A DNA stretch of 55,515 nt, from positions 1 to 55,515 of the forward strand of contig PLWZ01000061.1 in assembly GCA_003151235.1 (NCBI GenBank). The letters are read 5' to 3'. Shown here piece after piece: positions 55,140 to 55,515 of this stretch. The notes under the pieces are model-generated. The model ran no database searches, had not been told where the DNA came from, and saw only the letters and a list, made by a program, of their open reading frames with translations. The position numbers and the translations under genes were made by a program. The DNA is from Acidimicrobiaceae bacterium. Its GTDB lineage: Bacteria; Actinomycetota; Acidimicrobiia; Acidimicrobiales; RAAP-2. Position 1 is the stretch's first letter. Every line of letters begins with the position of its first letter.

Positions 55140-55515
55140 GTGGTGAAGCGCGTCGTACTTGCCTACAGCGGTGGCCTGGACACCTCGGTCGCGGTGCGGT
55201 GGTTGATCGAGCAGTACGGGGTCGAGGTGATTGCCGTGGCCGTCGACGTGGGCCAGGAGGCGGAGGCCGAGTCCGACCTCTGGGAGCGGATCCGTGAGCG
55301 GGCGCTGGCTGCCGGCGCGGTCGAGGCGATCGTCATCGACGCCCGCAAGGAGATGGCCGAGGAGTTCTGCGTGCCCGCGATCCGGGCGAACGCCAAATAC
55401 GAGAACAAGTACCCGCTGGTCTCGGCGCTGTCACGCCCGGTCATCGTGCGCCACCTGGTGGCCCAGGCCCGAAAACACGGGGCCGACACGGTGGCCCACG
55501 GCTGCACCGGCAAGG
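55140..55515 (+). CDS. argG: Argininosuccinate synthase (partial, cut by window end)
   Basis: The first 125 residues of ArgG, joining citrulline and aspartate. The ATP pyrophosphatase loop [15 protein letters not shown] is near residue 9, and [17 protein letters not shown] and [10 protein letters not shown] follow. GTG 55140 stands 8 bases after a GGAGG site (55127-55131). It is separated from argR by 54 bases. The gene runs off the window. Confidence 0.95.
   Translation, partial: MVKRVVLAYSGGLDTSVAVRWLIEQYGVEVIAVAVDVGQEAEAESDLWERIRERALAAGAVEAIVIDARKEMAEEFCVPAIRANAKYENKYPLVSALSRPVIVRHLVAQARKHGADTVAHGCTGK

Overview
The window is a very GC-rich, gene-dense chromosomal segment of an actinobacterium, most likely of the Acidimicrobiia type. 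The evidence is an actinobacterial integration host factor between pyrF and gmk, a PriA without a helicase motor, overlapping ATGA/GTGA gene junctions throughout, and many start codons sitting 6-9 bases after a TANNNT -10 hexamer with no Shine-Dalgarno sequence (leaderless transcripts). No rRNA, tRNA or CRISPR array was seen, and no gene-free stretch exceeds about 240 bases.

Layout. 1-7.4 kb: small conserved proteins, an ABC-F ATPase, an FtsX-type permease, an Nfu-type Fe-S protein and an A24 prepilin peptidase. 7.5-12.9 kb: shikimate pathway and neighbours (aroC-aroK-aroB-aroQ-pepQ-efp-nusB). 13.0-15.5 kb: a double-domain dCTP deaminase, an alpha/beta hydrolase and a frameshifted glyoxalase-like gene. 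15.7-24.8 kb: pyrimidine operon pyrR-pyrB-pyrC-carA-carB-pyrD-pyrF, preceded by an RNA hairpin that matches the PyrR-binding loop. 24.85-28.6 kb: mihF-gmk-rpoZ-coaBC-metK. 28.7-34.5 kb: priA, two tandem peptide deformylases, a glyoxalase-like gene, fmt, a trans-aconitate-methyltransferase-like gene and rpe. 34.5-38.5 kb: ribD-ribBA-ribH-hisG and a cold-shock-domain protein. 38.5-45 kb: a divergent DUF1844 gene, then infC-rpmI-rplT-rRNA methyltransferase-pheS-pheT. 45-50.3 kb: an accessory insert of a secreted GH43-like protein, a histidine/aromatic ammonia-lyase homologue and a complete IS1595-family element. 50.3-55.5 kb: argC-argJ-argB-argD-argR and the start of argG.

The most informative structure is the IS1595-family element at 48016-50261. 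It has 25-bp terminal inverted repeats (23/25 matches) and an 8-bp target duplication (ATAAGTAT). It carries a transposase plus three passengers: a DUF3800 protein and two very small proteins. It landed directly upstream of the -10 box of argC, so it separates the arginine operon from its ancestral upstream DNA. Other points of note are non-canonical start codons at infC (ATA) and the TrmH-type methyltransferase (CTG), a leaderless 11-residue ORF overlapping pheS, and expected partner genes missing from the operons (argF, ribE, pyrK, rsmB).
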